A stretch of 64,000 nucleotides of DNA from Hydromonas sp. (GCA_017495165.1 JAFEII010000023.1:1-64000); one strand, 5' to 3'; shown: positions 9,840-19,357, counted from the stretch's first letter. The notes: generated from the sequence alone by a model not told the origin. Program-made: numbers and translations.

Positions 9840-9877
9840 GCGTAATCCTCAATTACAATTGAGGATTGCGTTTTTTC
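9840..9877 (+). terminator. Terminator-like hairpin between rpsK and rpsD
   Basis: AATCCTCAAT / ATTGAGGATT with a 4-base TACA loop, extended by about three further pairs and followed by T6. It has the form of an intrinsic terminator although it lies inside the alpha operon. It may attenuate transcription into rpsD-rpoA. A further small hairpin TTGGCG-caaga-CGCCAA lies at 9899-9915. Confidence 0.65.
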
Positions 9878-9989
9878 TTGTGAGAACAATGCACTTCGTT
9901 GGCGCAAGACGCCAAATTTTCTAAGACCACTGTTTTTATTTAACGGTAAAAACATGCGCATAAAATGCGTATAAAACAAAGGAATTATC

Positions 9990-10613
9990 GTGGCACGTTA
10001 TCTAGGACCTACCGCCAAATTGGCACGCCGTGAAGGCACAGATTTGTTTCTTAAAAGTGCACGCCGCACTTTGGATTCGAAATGTAAATTAGACGTAAAA
10101 CCTGGTCAACATGGCTTGAAATCAGGGATGCGCACCTCAGACTATGGCGTTCAATTGCGTGAAAAACAAAAGTTGAAACGTATGTACGGCGTATTGGAAC
10201 GCCAGTTCCGTCGCTACTTTGCTGAAGCAGACCGCCAACGTGGCAACACAGGTGAAAACTTGGTTCGATTGCTTGAGCAACGTTATGACAATGTTGTATA
10301 CCGCATGGGTTTTGGTTCAACTCGCGCTGAGGCACGTCAGTTGGTTAGTCATAAGTCGGTGATGTTAAATGGCAAATCTGCCAACATCCCGTCGATTCAA
10401 ATTCGCCCAGGCGATGTGATTACCTTGACTGAGAAAGCAAAGAAACAAGTTCGTATCGCTGAATCTTTGCAATTGGCCGAACAAGTTGGTATGCCTTCTT
10501 GGGTTGCGGTTGATTCAAAAAAAATGGAAGGCACGTTTAAGTCCGCTCCAGAGCGTTCTGATGTGGCTCAAGATGTGAATGAAAGTTTGATTGTTGAGTT
10601 GTACTCACGTTAA
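9990..10613 (+). CDS. rpsD: 30S ribosomal protein S4
   Basis: 207 aa, starting at GTG 9990 ([18 protein letters not shown]) behind AAAGGAAT. The S4 RNA-binding domain contains [12 protein letters not shown] and the C-terminus is the standard ELIVELYSR type (SLIVELYSR). S4 nucleates 30S assembly, and in E. coli represses the alpha operon. The gene is separated from rpsK by 168 bases holding a terminator-like hairpin, an unusual break. Confidence 0.98.
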   Translation: MARYLGPTAKLARREGTDLFLKSARRTLDSKCKLDVKPGQHGLKSGMRTSDYGVQLREKQKLKRMYGVLERQFRRYFAEADRQRGNTGENLVRLLEQRYDNVVYRMGFGSTRAEARQLVSHKSVMLNGKSANIPSIQIRPGDVITLTEKAKKQVRIAESLQLAEQVGMPSWVAVDSKKMEGTFKSAPERSDVAQDVNESLIVELYSR

Positions 10614-10631
10614 TTTTGACTTGCTAAGGTT

Positions 10632-10722
10632 GCCGTGTGCGGCCTACGAGTAAATTATTAATTGGCAAACGCCAATCACACTTATATCACCCAAAATGCC
10701 AAAACGTATGACGCGTTTTGGC
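10632..10722 (+). promoter_or_regulatory. Three hairpins in the rpsD-rpoA spacer
   Basis: GCCG-tgtg-CGGC (10632-10643), ATTGGC-aaac-GCCAAT (10661-10676) and GCCAAAACG-N7-CGTTTTGGC (10698-10722), the last followed by GTTTGTTG. The third could be a weak terminator or an attenuator just before the rpoA ribosome-binding site. Function is inferred from structure only. Confidence 0.4.
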
Positions 10723-10740
10723 GTTTGTTGAAAGGAAATT

Positions 10741-11724
10741 ATGTCTAAAAATGCATTTTTAAAACCGCGCAATATTGCAGTCGAAATGACTGGGGAGCAC
10801 AGCGCGAAGGTCGTTTTAGAACCTTTCGAACGTGGTTATGGTCACACTCTTGGTAATGCGCTGCGACGGGTTTTACTCTCGTCAATGACTGGTTTTGCTG
10901 CGACAGAAGTTCAAATTGCAGGCGCGTTGCATGAATATTCAACACTTGATGGCGTGCAAGAAGACGTCGTAGATATTTTGTTGAATGTCAAAGGCATCGT
11001 TTTTAAGTTGCACACCCGTGATGAAATCACGTTGACGCTTAAAAAATCAGGCCAAGGCGTTGTGACCGCAGCTGATATTGAAGGCTCACATGAAGTTGAA
11101 ATCGTTAATCCAGAACATGTAATTGCATATTTGGCAGGCGGTGAACTTGATATGCAAATTAAAGTTGAAAAAGGGCGCGGTTATGTCCCTGGTAATGTGC
11201 GGGCGTTCTCTGAAGACCACAGTAAAAAAATCGGTCATATTTTGCTTGATGCATCTTTTTCTCCAATTCGCAAAGTAAGCTATGCAGTTGAGTCTGCTCG
11301 TGTTGAGCAGCGTACGGATCTGGATAAAGTAGTAATGCACATTGATACCAATGGTGTTATTTCTCCAGAAGAAGCGGTTCGTCAGTCAGCAGGTATTTTG
11401 ATTGAGCAATTGTCGGTTTTTGCATCGTTGCAAAACACGGTTGATCACTCTGAAGTCAAGAGCGCTGCAGCTGTGCCACAGTTTGATCCGATTTTGTTGC
11501 GTCCAGTTGATGAACTCGAATTGACCGTACGTTCAGCAAATTGCCTTAAAGCTGAAACCATCCAGTACATTGGCGACTTGGTACGTCGTTCTGAGCAAGA
11601 CTTGCTCAAAACGCCAAATTTAGGCCGTAAATCATTGTCAGAAATCAAAGAAGTTTTGGCAACGCGTGGCTTAAGTTTGGGAATGAAACTTGAAGACTGG
11701 CCACCAGCTGGTTTGGAAGTGTAA
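10741..11724 (+). CDS. rpoA: RNA polymerase subunit alpha
   Basis: 327 aa. The N-terminal dimerisation domain contains [19 protein letters not shown]; after a linker near residue 235 the C-terminal domain has the [14 protein letters not shown] helix that contacts UP elements and activators. The length is normal. GAAAGGAAA precedes the ATG. It lies between rpsD and rplQ as expected in the alpha operon. Confidence 0.98.
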   Translation: MSKNAFLKPRNIAVEMTGEHSAKVVLEPFERGYGHTLGNALRRVLLSSMTGFAATEVQIAGALHEYSTLDGVQEDVVDILLNVKGIVFKLHTRDEITLTLKKSGQGVVTAADIEGSHEVEIVNPEHVIAYLAGGELDMQIKVEKGRGYVPGNVRAFSEDHSKKIGHILLDASFSPIRKVSYAVESARVEQRTDLDKVVMHIDTNGVISPEEAVRQSAGILIEQLSVFASLQNTVDHSEVKSAAAVPQFDPILLRPVDELELTVRSANCLKAETIQYIGDLVRRSEQDLLKTPNLGRKSLSEIKEVLATRGLSLGMKLEDWPPAGLEV

Positions 11725-11755
11725 GTTATAAAATAGGAAACTATTTTAAAGCGTG

Positions 11756-11802
11756 AATGCTTAAACGCTGTCGCCGTAATTGTTGTCAGTGTTTAAAGCA
11801 TT
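11756..11802 (+). promoter_or_regulatory. Long imperfect hairpin between rpoA and rplQ
   Basis: AATGCTTAAACGCTG pairs with CAGTGTTTAAAGCATT across a 16-base loop (one bulge, one mismatch), followed by a T-rich run. It may modulate the level of rplQ relative to rpoA. Confidence 0.35.
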
Positions 11803-11879
11803 TTATTTTGTATTGTTCAACGAGCCCGCCCATTTGGGATAGAAGAGCTGAAATTTAGATTATTTTTTAAGGAATTATT

Positions 11880-12251
11880 ATGCGTCATCGTTCAGGTTTA
11901 CGTAAATTAAATCGCACCAGCAGTCATCGTTTGGCAATGTTTCGCAATATGTGCGTTTCATTGATTGAGCATGAAGTTATGAAAACCACTTTGCCAAAGG
12001 CAAAAGAGTTGCGTAAAGTCATCGAACCATTGATTACTTTGAGCAAAAACAAAACTGTTGCCAATCAGCGTTTGGCGTTTGATCGTTTGCGCGATAAAGA
12101 TATTGTCAAAAAATTATTTGATGAAATCGGCCCGCGTTATGCGACTCGTCCAGGCGGATATTTGCGTGTTTTGAAATGCGGCTTCCGTGTTGGCGACAAT
12201 GCACCAATGGCTTATGTGGAATTGGTTGACCGCCCAGAGGCAGCTGAGTAA
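11880..12251 (+). CDS. rplQ: 50S ribosomal protein L17
   Basis: 123 aa starting [17 protein letters not shown], which is the L17 signature. It is the last gene of the alpha operon and is followed by a strong terminator. AAGGAATT precedes the ATG. Confidence 0.98.
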   Translation: MRHRSGLRKLNRTSSHRLAMFRNMCVSLIEHEVMKTTLPKAKELRKVIEPLITLSKNKTVANQRLAFDRLRDKDIVKKLFDEIGPRYATRPGGYLRVLKCGFRVGDNAPMAYVELVDRPEAAE

Positions 12252-12288
12252 TTCAAGCGTATCGTGTGTTTTTACACATGAATGCTTT

Positions 12289-12320
12289 AAAATGACGAGT
12301 GTAACCACTCGTCATTTTTT
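12289..12320 (+). terminator. Terminator of the alpha operon
   Basis: GACGAGTG-taac-CACTCGTC stem, extended by A/T pairs, then T6. A classic strong intrinsic terminator 38 bases after rplQ. Confidence 0.9.
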
Positions 12321-12376
12321 ATGAACGCTTGATTTTTCGTATATTTTTAAACCAACATAAATTTTTTTGAGGCGCC

Positions 12377-14116
12377 ATGCGTTGTTTATTTTCTGTTTTT
12401 CGAACCATGCTCTGTATCATCGGGATGGCTTTGCATTCGTCTTATGCGATTGCGCAGGCATTTTTGCCTGCCGAGCAAGCCTTCGCTTTTTCAGCGCAAA
12501 TGCAAGGAAATAAGTCGGTGCGCATTGAGTTTGAGATCGCGCCCAACTATTATATGTATCGAGATGAGTTTGCATTCACAGTCGTCAGTGCAGAAGGCGT
12601 GGTTCAAAATGGTGCGCCGATAATGCCTGCGGCACAGACAAAATTTGATGAGAATTTCAACAAAAACCTATCTGTGTACCACCAACGTGTGCGCATCGTT
12701 TTGCCGATTAAAAATAATGAGGCAGGAGAAGGTTTATTTAAGCTGGTTGTTACATCTCGCGGTTGCGCCGATAAAGGGCTGTGCTACCCACCGTACAAAA
12801 ATCAAGTGGTGTTAAATGCGAAAAGCGACTCGCAGGATGATGCAAAGAATACCAAAATCGATGCAAAAGCCGAGGCAAAAGAAGCAAAGATGACGCAGGA
12901 AACGATGGCGCCGCTCGATAAAGCTGTGCCATCTGAATCGGGCAGCAACACAACCGATGAAATGCCGCAGACCGACGTCGCACAAGACAATCTGGCCGCA
13001 CCAAGTCTGCAAGAAGTGCAAGCCTTTGCTGGAACACAAGACAACACATTGCCAGCTCAAAACCTGTTGAGCCAGCGCACACCGGCCCTCGCGTTACTCT
13101 TTATATTTGGACTGGGCATTTTGTTGTCACTCACCCCATGCGTACTGCCCATGCTACCGATTTTATCTGTAATGCTCGCAGGCCAAAAGAACCCAACCCA
13201 AAAACGCGGCTTAGGCCTCGCATTCGCTTACGTCAGCGGCATGGCAATCATTTACAGTTTGATTGGCATCTTGGCCGCGCAAACTGGGCTCAGCTTACAG
13301 CCCTACCTGCAAAACCCTTGGGTCATCGCAGGCTTTTCGATGTTATTGATACTCCTTGCCTTAAGCATGTTTGACGTATTTCAGCTGCAATTACCCAGCG
13401 CACTCACGCAATGGGTGAGCCGCACAACGCAAACCAAAAACCGTTATTGGACAGCACTCAGCATGGGCGCTATTTCCGCGCTCATCGCCTCGCCCTGCGT
13501 CACCGCACCATTGGTCGGCATCATTGGCTACATTGTCCAAACCGGCAACACCGCATTTGGCGCGCTCGCCTTGTGTTTACTCGCTTACGGGATGGGCGTC
13601 CCGCTCCTGTTATTTGGCGCAGGCTTTCATCAATTTGTACCCAAAAGTGGCGCGTGGATGCTGCGCGTCAAGCGGCTTATCGGTCTACTCATGGTTGTCA
13701 CGGCAGTTTGGGTCGCGCAACCGTTATGGGGAAAATACTGGCACCAGCTAACCGTCAACCCAAGCGCCACGCAAACATTTCAACCCATCGCCAACCTCGC
13801 ACAGCTCAATCAGGCCATCGCGCAAAGCGACAAGCCCGTTTTAATTGACCTGTACGCTGATTGGTGTCGCTCATGTATCGAAATGGAACAAAAGACCTTC
13901 ACTGACCCGCAAGTGCAAGCTCAACTGGCCAAAATGACCTTGTTTCGCCTTGATATGAGTCAATACAACGACGAACACGCCGCATTGTTGCAGCAGTTTC
14001 AACTATATGGCCCGCCTGCGGTACTGGTTTTTCCTGCACGGCACACGCAGGTCAAGCTCAAAGTTGTTGGATTCGAAGCCCCCAAAACTTTTGCGCAAAA
14101 GCTTGAAGGGTTTTAA
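12377..14116 (+). CDS. dsbD: Thiol:disulfide interchange protein DsbD
   Basis: Inner-membrane reductase that passes electrons from cytoplasmic thioredoxin to periplasmic DsbC and cytochrome-c maturation proteins. 579 aa: signal peptide (1-27), periplasmic alpha domain with the C130/C136 pair (RGC...LCYPP), a Lys/Glu-rich linker (about 150-235), an eight-segment membrane domain with SLTPCVLPMLP and SPCVTAPLVG cysteines, and a C-terminal thioredoxin domain with WCRSC (about 496-500). CRSC replaces the usual CVAC. The cutA gene that often sits between rplQ and dsbD is absent. From about 12950 the third codon positions become markedly more C-rich than in the 5' part. Confidence 0.95.
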   Translation: MRCLFSVFRTMLCIIGMALHSSYAIAQAFLPAEQAFAFSAQMQGNKSVRIEFEIAPNYYMYRDEFAFTVVSAEGVVQNGAPIMPAAQTKFDENFNKNLSVYHQRVRIVLPIKNNEAGEGLFKLVVTSRGCADKGLCYPPYKNQVVLNAKSDSQDDAKNTKIDAKAEAKEAKMTQETMAPLDKAVPSESGSNTTDEMPQTDVAQDNLAAPSLQEVQAFAGTQDNTLPAQNLLSQRTPALALLFIFGLGILLSLTPCVLPMLPILSVMLAGQKNPTQKRGLGLAFAYVSGMAIIYSLIGILAAQTGLSLQPYLQNPWVIAGFSMLLILLALSMFDVFQLQLPSALTQWVSRTTQTKNRYWTALSMGAISALIASPCVTAPLVGIIGYIVQTGNTAFGALALCLLAYGMGVPLLLFGAGFHQFVPKSGAWMLRVKRLIGLLMVVTAVWVAQPLWGKYWHQLTVNPSATQTFQPIANLAQLNQAIAQSDKPVLIDLYADWCRSCIEMEQKTFTDPQVQAQLAKMTLFRLDMSQYNDEHAALLQQFQLYGPPAVLVFPARHTQVKLKVVGFEAPKTFAQKLEGF

Positions 14117-14249
14117 AATGCACGCCTAAAAACACCACAACGCGGCATTAAGCGCAACAGGAACGTGTCAATACCTACTGCAGCACCCTGAATGAATGGT
14201 ATTCGCATGATGAGCGGCGGGTGCTGGCTGTGGTTGTGATGTTCAAAAA

Positions 14250-14375
14250 GTCCAAAAATCCACCGAATCTAAAATCATTCTGGATGATGTTGGGGCGGAA
14301 GATTTGGTGGGCAAAGGTGACCGATTGGTGAAATGGGGCAAAGCGGCTGCGTTGCGGCACGGCTACTTTTTTTGA
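14250..14375 (+). pseudogene. Remnant of an FtsK/SpoIIIE-type DNA translocase
   Basis: An open stretch of 41 codons ending in TGA at 14375 reads VQKSTESKIILDDVGAEDL then VGKGDRLVKWG. This resembles the SxxDSRxILDxxGAExLLGxGDM segment near the C-terminal end of FtsK-family motors. There is no start codon, no P-loop and no upstream continuation, so it is a fragment. The rest of 14117-14430 holds nothing recognisable. Confidence 0.55.
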
Positions 14376-14445
14376 TGAAACGGGTTGAGATTTACCGGTG
14401 CCGTGAAAGCGATATTTTCGCGGCTCGTTTTTGATTGCGCCTAAC

Positions 14446-14463
14446 TCTTATATAAGACATAAT
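14446..14463 (+). promoter_or_regulatory. Second copy of the TCTTATATAAGACATAAT motif, in front of aceB
   Basis: Identical over 18 bases to positions 221-238. The TCTTATATAAGA core is palindromic and overlaps the likely promoter region, 25 bases ahead of the aceB start codon. It is probably an operator for a regulator of acetate or glyoxylate metabolism; the regulator is not identified. Confidence 0.5.
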
Positions 14464-14487
14464 ATGCCTTATTTTAAGGAGAAGCCC

Positions 14488-16071
14488 ATGGCCATCGCCA
14501 TCCCAGCAGGCATGCAAATTAACGCCACCGTCAAAGCCGAGTATTGCGCTATTTTATCGTTTGAAGCCTTAAGTTTTATTGCGCAGCTGCACCGTGCTTT
14601 TGAACCAACCCGTCAAGCCTTGCTGGCGGCACGCGTTGCGCGGACTGCGCGGCTTGATGCGGGTGAGCGCCCTGATTTTTTACCTGAAACGGCGCATATC
14701 CGTGTGGGTGATTGGCGCGTGGGTCAGATTCCTGCCGCGTTGCAGTGCCGTCGGGTTGAAATCACGGGGCCGGTTGAACGCAAAATGATTATCAACGCGC
14801 TCAACTCAGGCGCGGATGCGTACATGTCTGATTTTGAAGACTCAAATTCGCCCGTTTGGGGCAACCAAGTGCAAGGCCAAATCAATTTGTTTGACGCGAT
14901 TCGCCGTCAAGTGGATTTTGAAGCCAATGGCAAAGCCTATAAACTCAACGATAAAACCGCAACACTTTTGGTGCGCCCGCGTGGCTGGCATTTGGATGAA
15001 AAACATGTCACGGTGGATGGTCAGCGCATGTCTGGCGGGCTGTTTGACTTTGGCCTGTTCTTTTTTCATAATGCGAAAGAGTTGTTGGCGCGTGGCGCAG
15101 GGCCGTATTTGTACTTGCCAAAAATGGAGTCACATTTAGAGGCGCGTTTGTGGAACGACGTGTTTGTCTTGGCGCAAAACACCTTGGGCGTTGCGCAGGG
15201 CACAATCAAAGCGACGGTGTTGATTGAGACCATTTTGGCGGCATTTGAGATGGATGAAATTTTGTATGAGCTGCGCGAACACAGCGCGGGGCTCAATGCT
15301 GGGCGTTGGGATTATATTTTCTCGTGCATCAAAAAGTTTAAGAACGACGCTGATTTTTGCTTGGCCGATCGCTCACAAGTGACCATGACTGCGCCATTTA
15401 TGCGTTCATACGCCTTGTTATTGGTCAAAACCTGCCACCAACGCGGCGCACCTGCGATGGGCGGCATGAGCGCGCTGATTCCAAGCCGCACCGATGCACA
15501 GGCCAATGAGCGCGCATTTGCAGGCATTCGCTCAGACAAAACCCGCGATGCAACCGACGGCTACGACGGCGGCTGGGTGGCGCATCCGGGGTTGGTGGAT
15601 GTGGCAATGGCGGAGTTTGTAAAGGTTTTGGGCGACAAACCCAATCAATTTGAAAAGCAGCGCCCCGACGTGCAAATCAGCGCAGCAAATCTGCTCAACT
15701 TCAAACCCGAAGCGCCAATTACCGAAAATGGTTTGCGCAACAACGTCAATGTGGGCATTCACTATCTTGCGGCGTGGCTGTCGGGCAATGGTTGCGTGCC
15801 GATTCATCATTTAATGGAAGACGCGGCAACCGCAGAAATCAGCCGTTCGCAAGTGTGGCAATGGATACGTTCGCCCAAAGGTGTACTGGACGATGGGCGT
15901 AAAATCACCGCTCAATTGGTGCGCGATTTGGTTGAGCAAGAAACCGCCAAGGTTGATGCCGCCCTCAACGGCTTGAGCACCGTCAAACGCGCAGCGGAGA
16001 TTTTTGAAAACATGAGCACGCGGGATGACTTTGTCGAGTTTTTGACATTGCCGCTGTACGAGGAGTTTTAA
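14488..16071 (+). CDS. aceB: Malate synthase A
   Basis: Condenses glyoxylate with acetyl-CoA to malate in the glyoxylate shunt. 527 aa from ATG 14488 (MAIAIPAGMQINATVK), behind TAAGGAGAA; upstream in-frame ATGs lie before this site and inside the operator. Motifs: MSDFEDSNSPVW, RPRGWHLDEKHV, LPKMESHLEARLWND and GRWDYIFSCIKKF, all malate synthase A hallmarks. The length is normal. Isocitrate lyase is not in the window. Confidence 0.96.
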   Translation: MAIAIPAGMQINATVKAEYCAILSFEALSFIAQLHRAFEPTRQALLAARVARTARLDAGERPDFLPETAHIRVGDWRVGQIPAALQCRRVEITGPVERKMIINALNSGADAYMSDFEDSNSPVWGNQVQGQINLFDAIRRQVDFEANGKAYKLNDKTATLLVRPRGWHLDEKHVTVDGQRMSGGLFDFGLFFFHNAKELLARGAGPYLYLPKMESHLEARLWNDVFVLAQNTLGVAQGTIKATVLIETILAAFEMDEILYELREHSAGLNAGRWDYIFSCIKKFKNDADFCLADRSQVTMTAPFMRSYALLLVKTCHQRGAPAMGGMSALIPSRTDAQANERAFAGIRSDKTRDATDGYDGGWVAHPGLVDVAMAEFVKVLGDKPNQFEKQRPDVQISAANLLNFKPEAPITENGLRNNVNVGIHYLAAWLSGNGCVPIHHLMEDAATAEISRSQVWQWIRSPKGVLDDGRKITAQLVRDLVEQETAKVDAALNGLSTVKRAAEIFENMSTRDDFVEFLTLPLYEEF

Positions 16072-16097
16072 ATACGGCATGACGTGCGGCCAACAAA

Positions 16098-16134
16098 GCA
16101 TACAAAAAACCGCATGGTGCGGTTTTTTGTATGC
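16098..16134 (+). terminator. Terminator after aceB
   Basis: A 17-bp perfect stem (GCATACAAAAAACCGCA and its complement) with a 3-base loop, containing A6/T6 runs so that it can act in both directions. Confidence 0.85.
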
Positions 16135-16421
16135 GTAACTTTATGCGGCATTCAATAGCGCAGAGGCATCTACAAAATACAAACTCACAAAACGCGGCGG
16201 GTTCAGATGTGCCGATGTCCGTCAGACCAGCAAACAAAAAATCATATGTCGCCTTGAAGGCGAAAATAGGACAACGGTGGATTGACGCCGTCCGCCCAAG
16301 TCGCATATTAAAATAGCTGAAAATAAGTTGCGGCTCCCACATCAATCAGTTGCCACACACGCATGCTTCGGGCATAATTCGGCTCGAAATCCTATTTTTG
16401 TCCCACTTTAAGAAAGCTGTT
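16135..16421. other. Non-coding spacer before ushA
   Basis: No convincing ORF, RNA or repeat is visible. Short open frames here lack ribosome-binding sites and family resemblance. The 3' part presumably holds the ushA promoter; I do not see a clear -35/-10 pair. Confidence 0.5.
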
Positions 16422-18146
16422 ATGAAAAAGCCACAAATCGCTGTTTTGCTCGCCAGCACCCTTACTGCCTTGGGTGTGAATACCGCCCAAGCCGCCCCAA
16501 TCAAAGACAAAACCTATCATTTCACCATTTTGCACACCAATGACCATCACGGCCGCTTTTGGAAAAATGCAGATGGCGAATACGGCATGGCCGCGCAAAA
16601 AACCGTGATTGACCAAATCCGTGCGCAAGTCAAAGCAGATGGCGGCCAATTGCTCTTATTGAGCGGCGGCGATGTCAACACAGGCGTGCCAGAATCAGAC
16701 ATGCAAGATGCCGAGCCTGATTTTAAAGGCATGAGAAAACTGGGTTTTGATGCAATGGTTTTGGGCAATCATGAGTTTGACAAGCCGCTCCCCATATTGG
16801 CCAAGCAGCAAAAATGGGCCAATTTCCCCATGCTCTCGGCCAATGTGTATCGCGGCAACAAACCGATGTTTGAGGCCTACAAAATTTTTAACAAAGGCGG
16901 TTTAAAAATCGCCGTCATGGGCTTAACCACCGACGACACACGCAAAGCCGTCAGCCCCGACAACTTACAATTTTCCGACACGTGGGTCAGCGGCCATGTA
17001 AGCAATCCAAAAAGCACCGCAGGCATTGAATTTCGCAAACCCGCAGACGTGGCGGCCAAATTAGTACCCGTATTGCGCACCCAAGCCGACGTGGTGATTG
17101 CCGCCACGCACATGGGGCATTACACCGACGCCAACCACGGTAGCAACGCCGCAGGCGACGTTGAAATGGCGCGAGCCGTCAATGGGATTGACTTGATTGT
17201 GGGCGGTCACTCACAAAACCCTGTGTGTATGAAAGCCGAAAACGTGCGCGACGACGCGTATGTGCCGGGAGGAGAGTGCAAACCAGACCGCCAAAACGGC
17301 GCGTGGATTGTGCAAGCACACGAATGGGGCAAATACGTTGGGCGCGCAGATTTTGAATACAAAAACGGTCAGCTCAATTTGGTCAAATACGCCTTAATTC
17401 CGATTAACCTAAAAAAATCAGTCACAGGCGCAGACGGCAAAAAAAACAAAGTTTTGTACACAGATGAAATCACTGAGAACCCAGAAATGCTCGCCATGCT
17501 CACGCCATTTCAAGAAAAAGGCCAAAAAGTGCTGAGCGTTGAGATCGGCGCCACCAACGGCATCCTTGATGGCGACCGCAGCCGCGTACGCAGTCAAGCA
17601 ACCAGTCTGGGCAACCTCATTGCTGCAGCCATGCAAGAAAAACTCAAAGCAGACTTTGTCGTACTCAACTCAGGCGGCGTGCGTGACTCCATCGCCGATG
17701 GCAAAATCACCTACAAAGATGTGCTCAAAGTGCAACCATTTGGCAACACATTGGGCTACGCCGAACTTAGCGGTGCGCAAGTCATGGATTACCTCAATGC
17801 CGCACTCAAAATGAGCGCAGGCTCAGGTGGCTTTCCACAATTTGCAGGTGTCAAAGCCGTGTATGACAACGGCGTGTTGCGCGATGTCTTTATCAACAAC
17901 CAGCCTCTGGACTTGAAAAAAACCTACCGCTTGGGCGTGGGGGACTTTATGGCAGCGGGCGGCGACGGCTACCCAAAACTCAAAGGTGTGAATCCAAGCT
18001 ACGTCAATACAGGCTTTGTTGATGCCGATGTTCTCAAGGCTTACATTCAAAAACACAGCCCGATTCAAGCGGCCAGTTTTGAACCAAAAAATGAGGTGCA
18101 ACGCATCAACCCGCCGTCGGTCGATGTCGCAGCCCAAAAGCCATAA
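16422..18146 (+). CDS. ushA: Periplasmic UDP-sugar hydrolase / 5'-nucleotidase
   Basis: 574 aa from ATG 16422: signal peptide ending ...NTAQA-APIKD near residue 25, then the metallophosphoesterase domain with LHTNDHHGRFW, GGDVNTGVPESD, LGNHEFDKP, ATHMGHY and GGHSQNPVCM metal ligands, and the 5'-nucleotidase C-terminal domain with LNSGGVRDSI. The sequence follows enterobacterial UshA closely throughout. It hydrolyses UDP-glucose and nucleoside monophosphates in the periplasm to salvage nucleosides. It appears monocistronic, with its own terminator. Confidence 0.94.
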   Translation: MKKPQIAVLLASTLTALGVNTAQAAPIKDKTYHFTILHTNDHHGRFWKNADGEYGMAAQKTVIDQIRAQVKADGGQLLLLSGGDVNTGVPESDMQDAEPDFKGMRKLGFDAMVLGNHEFDKPLPILAKQQKWANFPMLSANVYRGNKPMFEAYKIFNKGGLKIAVMGLTTDDTRKAVSPDNLQFSDTWVSGHVSNPKSTAGIEFRKPADVAAKLVPVLRTQADVVIAATHMGHYTDANHGSNAAGDVEMARAVNGIDLIVGGHSQNPVCMKAENVRDDAYVPGGECKPDRQNGAWIVQAHEWGKYVGRADFEYKNGQLNLVKYALIPINLKKSVTGADGKKNKVLYTDEITENPEMLAMLTPFQEKGQKVLSVEIGATNGILDGDRSRVRSQATSLGNLIAAAMQEKLKADFVVLNSGGVRDSIADGKITYKDVLKVQPFGNTLGYAELSGAQVMDYLNAALKMSAGSGGFPQFAGVKAVYDNGVLRDVFINNQPLDLKKTYRLGVGDFMAAGGDGYPKLKGVNPSYVNTGFVDADVLKAYIQKHSPIQAASFEPKNEVQRINPPSVDVAAQKP

Positions 18147-18203
18147 AATCAAAAAGTCATCAAGAATGTCAGCCGCAATAACGCCCGCATTCAAAAGCAT
18201 CAA

Positions 18204-18234
18204 AAAAACCGCGCTCAATCAAAGCGCGGTTTTT
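18204..18234 (+). terminator. Terminator after ushA
   Basis: AAAAACCGCGCT / AGCGCGGTTTTT stem with a loop of about 7 bases and a T tract, 58 bases beyond the stop. Confidence 0.85.
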
Positions 18235-18424
18235 AATTGCCCACGTCATTCACGACGAGCGCCTTGCCGCAGCATCCAAATACAACGCGGCTCAATCAGG
18301 GGCCCGAGCCTTTATGCTATGATGCGCACTGTTCAATGACCCTCAGGAGCACCCATGAAAAGCACGTCACCTAAAACCGAGGCCGTGTATGGCTTTGTAT
18401 GGGTGAGTCGTGATACGACGGGCG

Positions 18425-18628
18425 CGTGTTTTTGAGTATGTTGAAACATATTGCAACACGACTCACCGCCACAGCACGATGGGTTGTGTTCGCTCAAAAA
18501 ATGCTGGAGCAAAGACGTAAGGCTGTTATGAAAAGGCGGCTTACCGTAGTAAGTTACGCCAGGAATTAGCCTGCGTAAAATAATTTAAATCGAGAGTCCG
18601 TGTTGCACAGTTTTTGGTGAATACCAGA
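18425..18628 (+). mobile_element. IS3-family remnant, copy A (transposase C-terminus and right end)
   Basis: The frame 18425-18520 reads RVFEYVETYCNTTHRHST then MGCVRSKNAGAKT and stop. This is the C-terminus of an IS3-type OrfB transposase (usual form: ...FEYIE-YYN-RRHSTLGY-SP). The 163 bases 18466-18628 recur at 19358-19520. Nothing of the transposase upstream remains. Just before it, an ATG at 18355 with AGGAG opens a 26-codon frame that I cannot assign. Confidence 0.65.
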
Positions 18629-18672
18629 TGATGCTAAAAATTCGGGGTTATATTTTGATGGAGTAGTTCAAA

Positions 18673-19293
18673 ATGGATGAAATTAAGCAGGTCGCCAGCT
18701 TTTTTCAAGGATTGTATGCGCTAATAATTGGCCTTTCGTTGACAGAAGCAATAAGAAGTGTAGTTCAAAAAGAAAATTTAGGTCACGCAAAGTCTTCTGT
18801 TCTTAAGTTTGATCATTTCCCGTCGCTTGTGGGATTTTTTTGCATCGTTCTTCCTTTTTATCAAGGTATGGGGCGGCATTTTTTTGATGAGTATCTTCAC
18901 TTTAATTATAAAAAAGCTGATTACTCGACAGCTTTAATGATTGATGGTCTTTCTTTCTTAATCGAGGCAAGCGTTATGTTTTGCATGTCAACACTACTGG
19001 CAAAGGACATATGGAGATTATTCTTTAAAGTAACTATTGTTCTTATGGCATTAGATTCTTTATGGGCGGTTACTATTTGGCAATTTACTGAGAGTGAACA
19101 TTTTAAATACTGGAATTTTCTTGGGATGAATGCTTTATTGGGTAGTTTGATTGCAATCCCTTTGTTAGTGATTCGTAAGCAGGATGAAAAAACGGATACT
19201 TATGCTATTTTCTATGGGATGTTTGTAAACTTATTGGTTCTGATAGTGAATTATATTATTAATTGGAATTGGTATTTCCCTGCAATTAAATGA
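18673..19293 (+). CDS. Orphan multi-pass membrane protein
   Basis: 206 aa, AT-rich, with about six hydrophobic segments (roughly 12-30, 52-70, 92-112, 118-136, 148-165, 178-198). I do not recognise a family. The start MDEIKQVASFFQGLYALIIGL follows a GATGGAGT-like site. The gene lies between two IS3 remnants carrying the same 163-base sequence, and its base composition differs from neighbours, so horizontal acquisition is likely. No partner gene is visible. A membrane sensor or effector role would be guesswork. Confidence 0.7.
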   Translation: MDEIKQVASFFQGLYALIIGLSLTEAIRSVVQKENLGHAKSSVLKFDHFPSLVGFFCIVLPFYQGMGRHFFDEYLHFNYKKADYSTALMIDGLSFLIEASVMFCMSTLLAKDIWRLFFKVTIVLMALDSLWAVTIWQFTESEHFKYWNFLGMNALLGSLIAIPLLVIRKQDEKTDTYAIFYGMFVNLLVLIVNYIINWNWYFPAIK

Positions 19294-19357
19294 GTCAGCG
19301 GTATTTGTATTCACGGTTAATCGTTAAAATGGTTTGGCCTGCACCTGTTTTTTTTCT

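Noticed and set aside
14404..14419. 16-mer TGAAAGCGATATTTTC shared with 23744-23759, both upstream of metabolic genes
   Set aside because: About one exact 16-mer pair is expected by chance in a 64-kb window on two strands, and the match is only weakly palindromic.
16131..16316. 61-codon frame between aceB and ushA
   Set aside because: It begins inside the aceB terminator hairpin and has no ribosome-binding site.
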